From: DATEPR01 sp036279295
GTDB lineage: Bacteria; Actinomycetota; Actinomycetes; Mycobacteriales; Pseudonocardiaceae
Direction: 5' to 3'
DNA length: 45,177 nucleotides
Assembly (NCBI GenBank): GCA_036279295.1
Contig: DASUJK010000203.1
Coordinates: 1 to 45,177 of the forward strand
The translations under genes were made by a program, and so were the position numbers. Positions 39,368-45,177 of the stretch are shown here, in pieces (position 1 is the stretch's first letter; the number at the start of each line of letters is the position of its first letter). The notes below the pieces were generated by a model. The model ran no database searches. It was not told the origin of the DNA and saw nothing but the letters and a program-made list of their open reading frames with translations.

Positions 39368-39787
39368 GGGCGCAAGCCTGCCAGACCGATCCGGCGCAGC
39401 TCACGACCCCCAGAGGGTCAGCGGGATTTCACCGACCACCCGTTCGGTTGTCATACTTTCGGACGGAAAAGCGTGATGAAGGACACAGCAAACTACTCCA
39501 GATGGCATCTCTGTTATCAAATCGTTACCGATTATTGGGCACCTTCGCTGAAATGCAGTAGTCGACGGTCTTGTGATGCGTTGCGGCATCTGACAAGTTG
39601 ACATCGCTCTCCCCGGATCGGCTCCCACGCACTCCCCGATCCGATGAGAGTGAAACGCGGTTCGCCTCCCCGTCGAACCGCACCCGCCCGGCCAACTGGG
39701 TCCCCCCACCCAGGCAGGCCGTCGAGGCGGGCAGCCGAAGCGGGGCGGCTCTGGAATGCGACTCCCCCTCCCTCCCCGAGCCGCCTC
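39368..39787. other. 420-bp non-coding stretch with an AT-rich core
   Basis: No convincing gene on either strand. The part 39481-39600 is about 48% GC by my count, much lower than the genome background, and contains ATTATTGG- and TTATCAAATCG-like AT runs. A stem-loop lies at 39570-39597 (CTTGTGATGC pairing with GCATC-tg-ACAAG). The portion nearest 39367 should hold the gpmA promoter, though I see no clear TANNNT element at a good distance. The remaining 39600-39787 is pyrimidine-rich and featureless. It could encode a small RNA or be a scar of a lost gene. Confidence 0.45.
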
Positions 39788-39814
39788 GCTCGGCGCCGCT
39801 TCGCGGCGCCGAGC
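39788..39814. terminator. Hairpin terminator after the YbjN-type gene
   Basis: A 12-bp perfect stem (GCTCGGCGCCGC and its complement) with a TTC loop abuts the stop codon of the minus-strand YbjN-type gene. It is the expected end of the hydrolase-mshA-ybjN transcript. No U-tract is present. Confidence 0.8.
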
Positions 39815-40336
39815 TCAGCCGTGCACCGGTCCGTCGCTCGGCGCCTTGACCAGGTGCTCGAACGCCTTCAGGTTGGCCAGGGACTCGCCCCTGGACACGC
39901 GCCAGTCCCACTCCCGCCGGATGGACGACGCGAAACCCAGTTCCAGCAACGTGTTGAAGTCGCCGTCCGCCGCTTCCAGGACCTGCCCCAGCAGCCGGTC
40001 CAGCTCATCGGCCGTGATCAGGTCCGGTCCCAGTCTGCCCAGCAGGTAGATGTCGCCCGCCTCGTCGACCGTGTAGTGCACGCCGTAGAGCTTCGCGTTG
40101 CGCCGCAACAGGAACCGGTACACGTCCTCGTGTGCCTCGTCGGGCCGTCGGCACACGAACGCCTCCACGACGAACGAGTGCCGGCCGGCGATCAGCCAGC
40201 AGTTCGTGGCCAGTTTCTTGACGCCCGGCAGCGTCACGAAGTACGCGCCGACGCCCTTGCGGTCGTATTTCAGCTCACGTTCGTCCAGTGCCGCCCGGAT
40301 GACCTCATCCAGCACCTCTGGTGTCGTCTCACTCAC
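39815..40336 (-). CDS. YbjN-domain protein
   Basis: A 173-residue soluble protein with the YbjN/type III secretion chaperone-like fold: YFVTLPGVKKLATNCWLIAG, VVEAFVCRRPDEAHEDVYRF, RNAKLYGVHYTVDEAGDIYLLG. It is the counterpart of Rv0487, always next to mshA in actinobacteria as far as I recall; no biochemical role is established. GTG 40336 overlaps the mshA stop as GTGA with an AGAGG site upstream. Its tight link to mshA suggests a function near mycothiol synthesis (inference). Confidence 0.88.
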   Translation of the reverse strand: MSETTPEVLDEVIRAALDERELKYDRKGVGAYFVTLPGVKKLATNCWLIAGRHSFVVEAFVCRRPDEAHEDVYRFLLRRNAKLYGVHYTVDEAGDIYLLGRLGPDLITADELDRLLGQVLEAADGDFNTLLELGFASSIRREWDWRVSRGESLANLKAFEHLVKAPSDGPVHG

Positions 40337-41664
40337 ACCGCGACCTCTCCGACCGCGGTCCGGAACGCCGCCGCGGCCTGTGCGTAGCCTGCCAGCAGCC
40401 GGTCGGTGGTGCGTTCCCAGGAGAACCGGCGGGCGTGTTCGATCGCCCCGGTGGACAGTTGGTCGCGCAAACCGGGTCGCAGCGCCACCTCGGCCAGCGT
40501 GGTGGCCCACCGGGCCGGCTCGTGCCCGGCCACCAGCCGCCCGGACACTCCGTTGCGCACCGCCACCGGCAACCCGCCGACGGCGGCCGCCACGACGGGC
40601 GTGCCGACCGCCTGGGCCTCCAGCGCGACCAACCCGAAGGACTCGTTGTGGCTGGGCACCGCGACGACATCGGCCGCTCGGTACACCCTGGCCAGCCCCT
40701 CGGCCGGCACCGGCGGCAGGAACCGCACCAGGTCGGTGATGCCCAACTGCCCGGCCAGTTCCCGCAACGCCGTCGGCTGCGCGAGACCGGTACCGGAAGC
40801 GCCACCGACCACCAGCACGACCAGGCGCCGCGCCAACCCGGGATCACGCGCGACCATCTCGGCGGCGGCGCGCAGCAGCACGTCGGGTGCCTTCAACGGC
40901 TGGATCCGGCCGACGAAAGCCAGCACGACGGCGTCCCGGTCGACACCGAACGACGCCCGTGCGGCCTGCCGCTCGTCGGCCGTGGTCGGCGTGAACCGCT
41001 CCAGGTCCACGCCCGGCGGCACGATCAGCACCCGGTCCGGGTCGGCGCCGTACAGGTCGACCAGCTGTCTTGCCTCGACGTCCGTGTTGGCCACCAGCCG
41101 GTCCGACTCTTCCACCACCTGCTGCTCGCCGATCACCCGCAGCCTCGGCTCCGGTGTGTCCCCGACGGCCAGTGCGGCGTTCTTCACCTTGGCCAGCGTG
41201 TGTGCCGTGTGCACCAGCGGCACGCCCCAGCGCTGTCCGGCCAGCCAGCCGACCTGGCCGGACAGCCAGTAGTGCGAGTGCACGACGTCGTAGTAGCCCT
41301 GCTCGTGGAACGCCTCGGTCCGCAGCACACCCGCCGTGAACGCGCACAGCTGGGCGGGCAGTTCGCCCTTGTCCAGGCCCTCGAACGGCCCGGCCACGAC
41401 GTGCCGGACGGTCACGCCGGGCACCACCTCGACCACCGGCGGCAGCGCCGACGACGTGGCCCTGGTGAAGATCTCCACGGCGACGCCTCGCCGGGCCATC
41501 CGCAGTGCGGTCTGCATGATGTAGACGTTCATCCCGCCCGCGTCGCCGGTGCCCGGCTGGGCCAGCGGCGACGTGTGCACCGACAGCACCGCCACCCGAC
41601 CGGGCCGCTCGGCCACCGGCCGCAGGTACTGGGGGTACTTTTTCTGGGGAGACTTGCTGGTCAT
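40333..41664 (-). CDS. mshA: D-inositol-3-phosphate glycosyltransferase (MshA)
   Basis: GT4 retaining glycosyltransferase of 443 residues that transfers GlcNAc from UDP-GlcNAc to inositol-3-phosphate, the first step of mycothiol synthesis. Signatures: VAVLSVHTSPLAQPGTGDAGGMNVYI, split at residues 24-49, then VVHSHYWLSGQVGWL, VHTAHTLAKVKN, FVGRIQPLKAPDVLL and the donor-site SHNESFGLVALEAQA with its EX7E pair. ATG 41664 follows GGAGG by 6 nt and overlaps the hydrolase stop as ATGA. Its presence fixes the organism as a mycothiol-making actinobacterium. Confidence 0.96.
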   Translation of the reverse strand: MTSKSPQKKYPQYLRPVAERPGRVAVLSVHTSPLAQPGTGDAGGMNVYIMQTALRMARRGVAVEIFTRATSSALPPVVEVVPGVTVRHVVAGPFEGLDKGELPAQLCAFTAGVLRTEAFHEQGYYDVVHSHYWLSGQVGWLAGQRWGVPLVHTAHTLAKVKNAALAVGDTPEPRLRVIGEQQVVEESDRLVANTDVEARQLVDLYGADPDRVLIVPPGVDLERFTPTTADERQAARASFGVDRDAVVLAFVGRIQPLKAPDVLLRAAAEMVARDPGLARRLVVLVVGGASGTGLAQPTALRELAGQLGITDLVRFLPPVPAEGLARVYRAADVVAVPSHNESFGLVALEAQAVGTPVVAAAVGGLPVAVRNGVSGRLVAGHEPARWATTLAEVALRPGLRDQLSTGAIEHARRFSWERTTDRLLAGYAQAAAAFRTAVGEVAV

Positions 41665-42533
41665 GCGATTCCTCCGACCGGCGCGAAGCATCGCTTCAGG
41701 TGGGTGGCCAGGGCGGTGTCGAACTGGTCGACCCGCTCGGCGAACGGCAGATGGCCCACGTGGTCGAGCAGCGTGAGGGTGGCGCCGGGGATCAGGTCCG
41801 CCGCGTACTCGGCGGCCGATGGCAGCGCCACGGTGTCCTGCCTGCCGTGCAGCACCAGCGTCGGCACGTCGATCGCGGCCAGCACCTCGGCGCTGTCCAC
41901 GTCCCTGGCGAACAGGGCCGAGCGCACCCAACCCGGCACCCGCAGCGAGTCCTCGACCAGTGCGGCGGCCAGCCTGCTGGGCTGTCCACCGTCGGGCATG
42001 CCGGTGGCGAACGACCGCAGCGCGGGCCCAGCGATGTCGGGGTCGTCGGACAGCGCGGCCGGCAGCACGTCCCGCATGGCTGGCCCGACCCGGCCGCCGG
42101 GGTGGTTCCTGCCGATCTCGGTGATCGCCCCGACGAACGCCAGCCCGGCCAGCCCGGCGGTGCCGTGACAGCGCAGGTAGTCGGTGATCACCAGGCCGCC
42201 GTAGGACCAGCCGACCAGCACTGCGGGCCGGCCCGCGTACGCCAGCAGCGCGCTCACGTCGGCTGCCCAGGCCTGCGCGGAGTCGTAGCCGTCGACCGGC
42301 ACGTCGGAGTCGCCGTGGCCACGGAGGTCGGCCGCGATCAGCCGGTACGAGCGGGCCAGCGGCCCGGTCAGCTGGTGCGTCCACACCCGGGACGACTGCG
42401 CCCAGCCGTGCAGCAGCACCACTGGCGGTGCGTCGGCGGGGCCTGCCGTCCGGACGGCGAGCCGTACACCGGTATCGCCGGTCACCGCATCGCGCCCGGT
42501 CACCTCGTCGAGCATCGGCATGTACCCACCCAT
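41661..42533 (-). CDS. Alpha/beta-fold hydrolase
   Basis: A 290-residue alpha/beta hydrolase: oxyanion-region LLHGWAQSSRVW, nucleophile elbow VGWSYGGLVI (Ser), acid in LVLHGRQD and catalytic His in LLDHVGHLPFAE. The substrate is not evident; relatives include chloroperoxidase-like and haloalkane-type hydrolases. ATG 42533 is the first of three closely spaced Met codons (also 42521 and 42515). It is the first gene of the mshA operon, translationally coupled, and divergent from an SDR gene. Confidence 0.87.
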   Translation of the reverse strand: MGGYMPMLDEVTGRDAVTGDTGVRLAVRTAGPADAPPVVLLHGWAQSSRVWTHQLTGPLARSYRLIAADLRGHGDSDVPVDGYDSAQAWAADVSALLAYAGRPAVLVGWSYGGLVITDYLRCHGTAGLAGLAFVGAITEIGRNHPGGRVGPAMRDVLPAALSDDPDIAGPALRSFATGMPDGGQPSRLAAALVEDSLRVPGWVRSALFARDVDSAEVLAAIDVPTLVLHGRQDTVALPSAAEYAADLIPGATLTLLDHVGHLPFAERVDQFDTALATHLKRCFAPVGGIA

Positions 42534-42661
42534 CCCGCGTCCCGCTTCGGACCTACCCCGGGTTTCAACCGGTAGAGGGGTCGGGATCTTCCCCATCACC
42601 CTGTGTGTTCGTTTTGGCCCTCCATCACTACGCAATCCCGCGACCGGGCAAGATCCTGCGG

Positions 42662-43417
42662 GTGACGAACAGCCCAGCAGCAAGTGACCGGCCGGTCGCC
42701 GTGGTGACCGGTGCCAGTTCGGGCATCGGTGAGGCCACCGCCCGCCAACTGGCCGCCGACGGGTTCCACGTGGTCCTCGGCGCCCGCAGGCTCGACCGCC
42801 TGGCGCGGATCGCGGGCGAGATCGGTGGCACCGCCCTGCCCCTGGACGTGACGGACAACACATCCGTCGCCGAGTTCGCGGCTGCCGTGCCGGCGGCGCG
42901 GGTCCTGGTGAACAACGCGGGCGGCGCCCTGGGTGCCGAGCGGATCGCCGACGCCGACGAGGAGCACTGGCGCTGGATGTGGGAGGCCAACGTGCTGGGC
43001 ACCCTGCGGGTGACCAAGGCGTTCCTGCCCACGCTGGTCGCGTCCGGCGACGGGCACGTGGTGACGGTGACGTCGATCGCGGCGGTGGAGACCTACGACG
43101 GCGGTTCCGGTTACACGGCGGCCAAGCACGCCGAGGGAGCGCTGCACCGCACGCTGCGCGGTGAGTACCTCGGTTCGCCGGTGCGGTTCACCGAGATCCT
43201 GCCCGGCCTGGTGGACACGGAGTTCTCGCTGGTCAGGTTCGACGGTGACGCCGAGCGGGCCGCGTCCGTCTACACCGGACTGACGCCGCTGGTGGCGCAG
43301 GACGTGGCCGAGGTGATCGCGTTCGCGGTGAGCAGGCCGTCGCACGTGAACCTGGACAGCATCGTGCTCAAGCCGAGGGCACAGGCGTCCGCCAGCCGGG
43401 CGTTCCGGGAGAGTTAG
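42662..43417 (+). CDS. Short-chain dehydrogenase/reductase
   Basis: Classical SDR of 251 residues: cofactor loop VVTGASSGIGEATA (about 14-27), VLVNNAGGALG, catalytic Ser in VTSIAAVETY and Tyr/Lys in GSGYTAAKHAEGAL. It corresponds to Rv0484c next to mshA/murB. An Arg after the first strand (LGARRLDRL) suggests NADP preference. GTG 42662 lacks a strong ribosome site. The stop overlaps the convergent murB stop by 4 bp. The space 42534-42661 holds the divergent promoters; I see no clear motif. Confidence 0.88.
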   Translation: MTNSPAASDRPVAVVTGASSGIGEATARQLAADGFHVVLGARRLDRLARIAGEIGGTALPLDVTDNTSVAEFAAAVPAARVLVNNAGGALGAERIADADEEHWRWMWEANVLGTLRVTKAFLPTLVASGDGHVVTVTSIAAVETYDGGSGYTAAKHAEGALHRTLRGEYLGSPVRFTEILPGLVDTEFSLVRFDGDAERAASVYTGLTPLVAQDVAEVIAFAVSRPSHVNLDSIVLKPRAQASASRAFRES

Positions 43418-44493
43418 AGCTGGCAGCCGACGAGCACGGGTTCGGGCCGCAGCCGCACACCGAACGCGGCCCACACCCCGTCGACGACATCCCTGGCCAG
43501 CGTCAACACGTCTTCCGTGGTGGCACCGCCCCGGTTGGTCAACGCGAGGACGTGCTTGCCGGACAACGCGACCCGGCCGCCAGGCCCCTGGTGGCCCTTG
43601 TGGAAACCGGCCCGCTCGATCAGCCAGGCGGCGGACAGCTTCGTCGTGCCGGGGCCCGCCGAATAGGTCGGCATCCGGTCCTGGGCACCGAGCCGGTCCA
43701 GCACAGCGGGCAGTTCGTCGTCGGCCAGCACCGGATTGGTGAAGAACGAGCCTGCGCTCCACGTGTCCCGATCGGCCGCGTCGAGCAGCATTCCCTTGCG
43801 GCGCCGCAGTTCCAGCACGCCAGCCCGCGCGTCGGCGACCGGCACCCTGGTCCCGGTGGCCACGTCGAGCAGCGTGGCCAGCTCGCCGAACCGGATCGGC
43901 GCCGAGCGACCGCCGTCGGCCAGCACGAACCGCGCCCGCAGCACGACGGCGGAGTCGGCACCCTTGAGCACACTCGTGCGGTAGCCGAGCCCGAGCGCGT
44001 CGGCGGCGACCGTGCGGACCTGACCACTGCGCCGGTCCAACAGGTCCACCGACACCAGCAGGTCGGCGATCTCGGTGCCGTACGCACCCACGTTCTGCAC
44101 CGGCGTCGCGCCGACCAGTCCGGGAATGCCGGACAGGCACTCCAGGCCGCCGAGGTCCTCGGCAACGGTCCTGGCCACCGTGGCGTCCCAGTCCATGCCG
44201 GCCTCGACGGTGAGCTGCACCGAACCGTCACCGAGCCGGTCGTAGCCGACGCCGGTGGTGGCGATTTTGACCACGGTGCCGGCGAAACCATCGTCGGCGA
44301 TCACCAGATTCGAGCCGCCGCCCAGCACCAGCAGCGGTTCGCCCGCCTCGTCGGCGGCGCGCACCGCGGCCACCACGTCGGCCGACCGGTCCGCCGTCAC
44401 GAACCGCGCAGCGGGGCCGCCCAGCCGCAGGGTGGTGTACCCGGCGAGTTCGGTGCCGGCGCGCACGTCGGCACCTGTCTGGGAGCTGGTCAC
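43414..44493 (-). CDS. murB: UDP-N-acetylenolpyruvoylglucosamine reductase (MurB)
   Basis: FAD enzyme of 359 residues completing UDP-MurNAc synthesis. FAD-site LVLGGGSNLVIADDGF, SGIPGLVGATPVQNVGAYGTE, the proton-donor Ser in AGSFFTNPVL and C-terminal AAWLIERAGF identify it. GTG 44493 is chosen; a TACCGT -10-like hexamer lies 8 nt upstream (44502-44507) and no ribosome site is seen. TTG 44502 is a less likely alternative. A long insertion between the FAD and substrate halves is normal for actinobacterial MurB. Confidence 0.95.
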   Translation of the reverse strand: MTSSQTGADVRAGTELAGYTTLRLGGPAARFVTADRSADVVAAVRAADEAGEPLLVLGGGSNLVIADDGFAGTVVKIATTGVGYDRLGDGSVQLTVEAGMDWDATVARTVAEDLGGLECLSGIPGLVGATPVQNVGAYGTEIADLLVSVDLLDRRSGQVRTVAADALGLGYRTSVLKGADSAVVLRARFVLADGGRSAPIRFGELATLLDVATGTRVPVADARAGVLELRRRKGMLLDAADRDTWSAGSFFTNPVLADDELPAVLDRLGAQDRMPTYSAGPGTTKLSAAWLIERAGFHKGHQGPGGRVALSGKHVLALTNRGGATTEDVLTLARDVVDGVWAAFGVRLRPEPVLVGCQL

Positions 44494-44501
44494 GGTCGTC
44501 A

Positions 44502-44511
44502 ACGGTAGCCT
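44502..44511. promoter_or_regulatory. Overlapping divergent -10 elements, murB/DUF2505
   Basis: The 25-bp space between murB (GTG 44493) and the DUF2505 gene (ATG 44519) has TAGCCT (44506-44511) on the plus strand 7 nt before its ATG, and TACCGT (complement of 44502-44507) 8 nt before the murB GTG. The elements share two bases. Both genes lack ribosome sites, so leaderless back-to-back transcription is likely. Confidence 0.5.
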
Positions 44512-44518
44512 TCGGCCC

Positions 44519-45031
44519 ATGGCACGGCGCATCGACCATCGGACACGGTCCCGCTGGAACGCGAAAACGGTGTACACCACGCTGGTCGATCCGGCATACC
44601 TGAACGAGCGGCTCAAGGTCCTCGGTGGCAGGACGGCGTCACTCGCCGAACACCGCGTGGACGCCGACAGCGGCGCGACCATCAAGCTGCGGCACGGTGT
44701 GGCGGCCGAGAACCTGCCGCCCGCGGTGCGGATGCTGCTCGGTGGCGACCTGATGATCGACCGGGCCGAGACCTGGCGGCCGGACGGCTCCGGCGGCTAC
44801 ACCGGCACCGTCTCGGTCACGATCGCCGCGATGCCGGGCGAACTGGGCGGCACGCAACGGCTGACCGACACCGGAACCCAGGGCAGTGAACTGGTGCTGG
44901 ACGGTTCGGTGAGCATCCCGCTGCCGTTCGTCGGCGGCAAGATCGAGGAGACCGTGGCCGGCCAGATCGCCGCGCTGCTGGACTCCGAGCACGCCTTCAC
45001 CGAGAAATGGCTCGAACAGCACCAGGCATGA
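44519..45031 (+). CDS. DUF2505 domain protein
   Basis: A 170-residue START/SRPBCC-like protein of the DUF2505 family: it begins MARRIDHRTRSRWNAKTVY, followed by LVDPAYLNERLKVLGG, then ATIKLRHGVAAENLPPAVR and a C-terminal LPFVGGKIEETVAGQIAALL. Members are conserved beside murB in actinobacteria; the fold suggests binding of a hydrophobic ligand, but the function is unknown. ATG 44519 is probably leaderless. It overlaps the following methyltransferase gene by ATGA. Confidence 0.86.
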   Translation: MARRIDHRTRSRWNAKTVYTTLVDPAYLNERLKVLGGRTASLAEHRVDADSGATIKLRHGVAAENLPPAVRMLLGGDLMIDRAETWRPDGSGGYTGTVSVTIAAMPGELGGTQRLTDTGTQGSELVLDGSVSIPLPFVGGKIEETVAGQIAALLDSEHAFTEKWLEQHQA

Positions 45032-45177
45032 GCACTCCGCGCCGGCCCCGGCTGGCCGCCGGCCGCGCGCGGGCACTCGGCCTGCCCACCAGGGGCACCA
45101 CCAATCCGAACCGGCTGCGCAGGGTGGACCGCTGGCTGGTCGGCACACCGTCGGTGGCCTCCGTGCTGGCCGACGCC
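45028..45177 (+). CDS. SAM-dependent methyltransferase, N-terminal fragment
   Basis: The first 50 codons of a gene running off the right edge. It starts at ATG 45028 in an ATGA overlap with the DUF2505 gene. The residues RLAAGRARALGLPTRGTT and NRLRRVDRWLVGTP recall the opening of a small class I methyltransferase commonly found here in actinobacteria; the SAM-binding motif would lie beyond the window, so the assignment is tentative. Confidence 0.6.
   Translation, partial: MSTPRRPRLAAGRARALGLPTRGTTNPNRLRRVDRWLVGTPSVASVLADA

Noticed and set aside
39598..39849. Short open frame on the plus strand in the gap before the YbjN-type gene
   Set aside because: Low-complexity Pro/Arg/Ser translation that runs into the terminator hairpin and the opposing gene; no ribosome site.

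Overview
The window is a high-GC actinobacterial chromosome segment with tightly packed operons, many GTG starts, 4-nt GTGA/ATGA overlaps and several apparently leaderless genes. Mycothiol synthesis (mshA), the classical menaquinone route (menA/B/D/E), a BldN-type sigma factor, Rex and SenX3/RegX3 all point to Actinomycetia. Gene order from gpmA through senX3-regX3, ppx, proC, the excisionase-type HTH, the 33-aa bS22 gene, a galE2-like epimerase and hemA-C-D-B mirrors Mycobacterium tuberculosis Rv0482-Rv0514 as I remember it. The BldN/RsbN pair suggests a differentiating lineage, possibly Pseudonocardiales (inference). I see no rRNA, tRNA, CRISPR array or intact insertion sequence.

Layout. 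(1) 0.1-7.0 kb: minus-strand operon menB-menE-alr-ddl-menA, divergent from menD across only 18 bp. Alanine racemase and D-Ala-D-Ala ligase genes sit inside the menaquinone operon. (2) 7.0-9.3 kb: an OmpR-type two-component system with PhoP-like 11-bp-period direct repeats upstream. (3) 9.3-11.1 kb: four small membrane-protein genes. (4) 11.1-18.7 kb: heme genes rex-hemA-hemC-hemD, a strong terminator, then a decayed islet (GntR/UTRA remnant, frameshifted DddA-like deaminase toxin, intact Imm1 immunity gene) separating hemB from the rest. A Rex operator overlaps the rex promoter. (5) 18.7-22.3 kb: sulfite-oxidase-like membrane protein, glutaredoxin-like protein and an acyl-CoA ligase.

(6) 22.3-25.6 kb: BldN-like ECF sigma factor, its RsbN-like membrane anti-sigma factor and a HAD-IB hydrolase. 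(7) 25.6-28.8 kb: YbjQ-family protein, PlsC-like acyltransferase, epimerase, bS22 and a small HTH protein, with stem-loops after the last two. (8) 29.0-35 kb: proC, thioesterase and proline dehydrogenase, then a TIM-barrel protein, a proline/glutamine-rich membrane protein and Ppx/GppA phosphatase. (9) 34.9-39.4 kb: senX3-regX3 and gpmA, separated by an aldo/keto reductase and a divergent LuxR-type regulator that share a nested inverted repeat. (10) 39.4-45.2 kb: an AT-rich non-coding stretch, mshA with a YbjN-type protein and an alpha/beta hydrolase, an SDR, murB, a DUF2505 protein and the start of a methyltransferase.

The points most worth a second look are the alr-ddl pair inside the men operon, the deaminase/Imm1 islet that splits the heme cluster, the MNRYF mini-ORF made by a tandem duplication between menB and menE, two back-to-back leaderless promoters (menB/menD and murB/DUF2505), and the nested operator between the aldo/keto reductase and luxR genes. 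No wholly new system is demonstrated.
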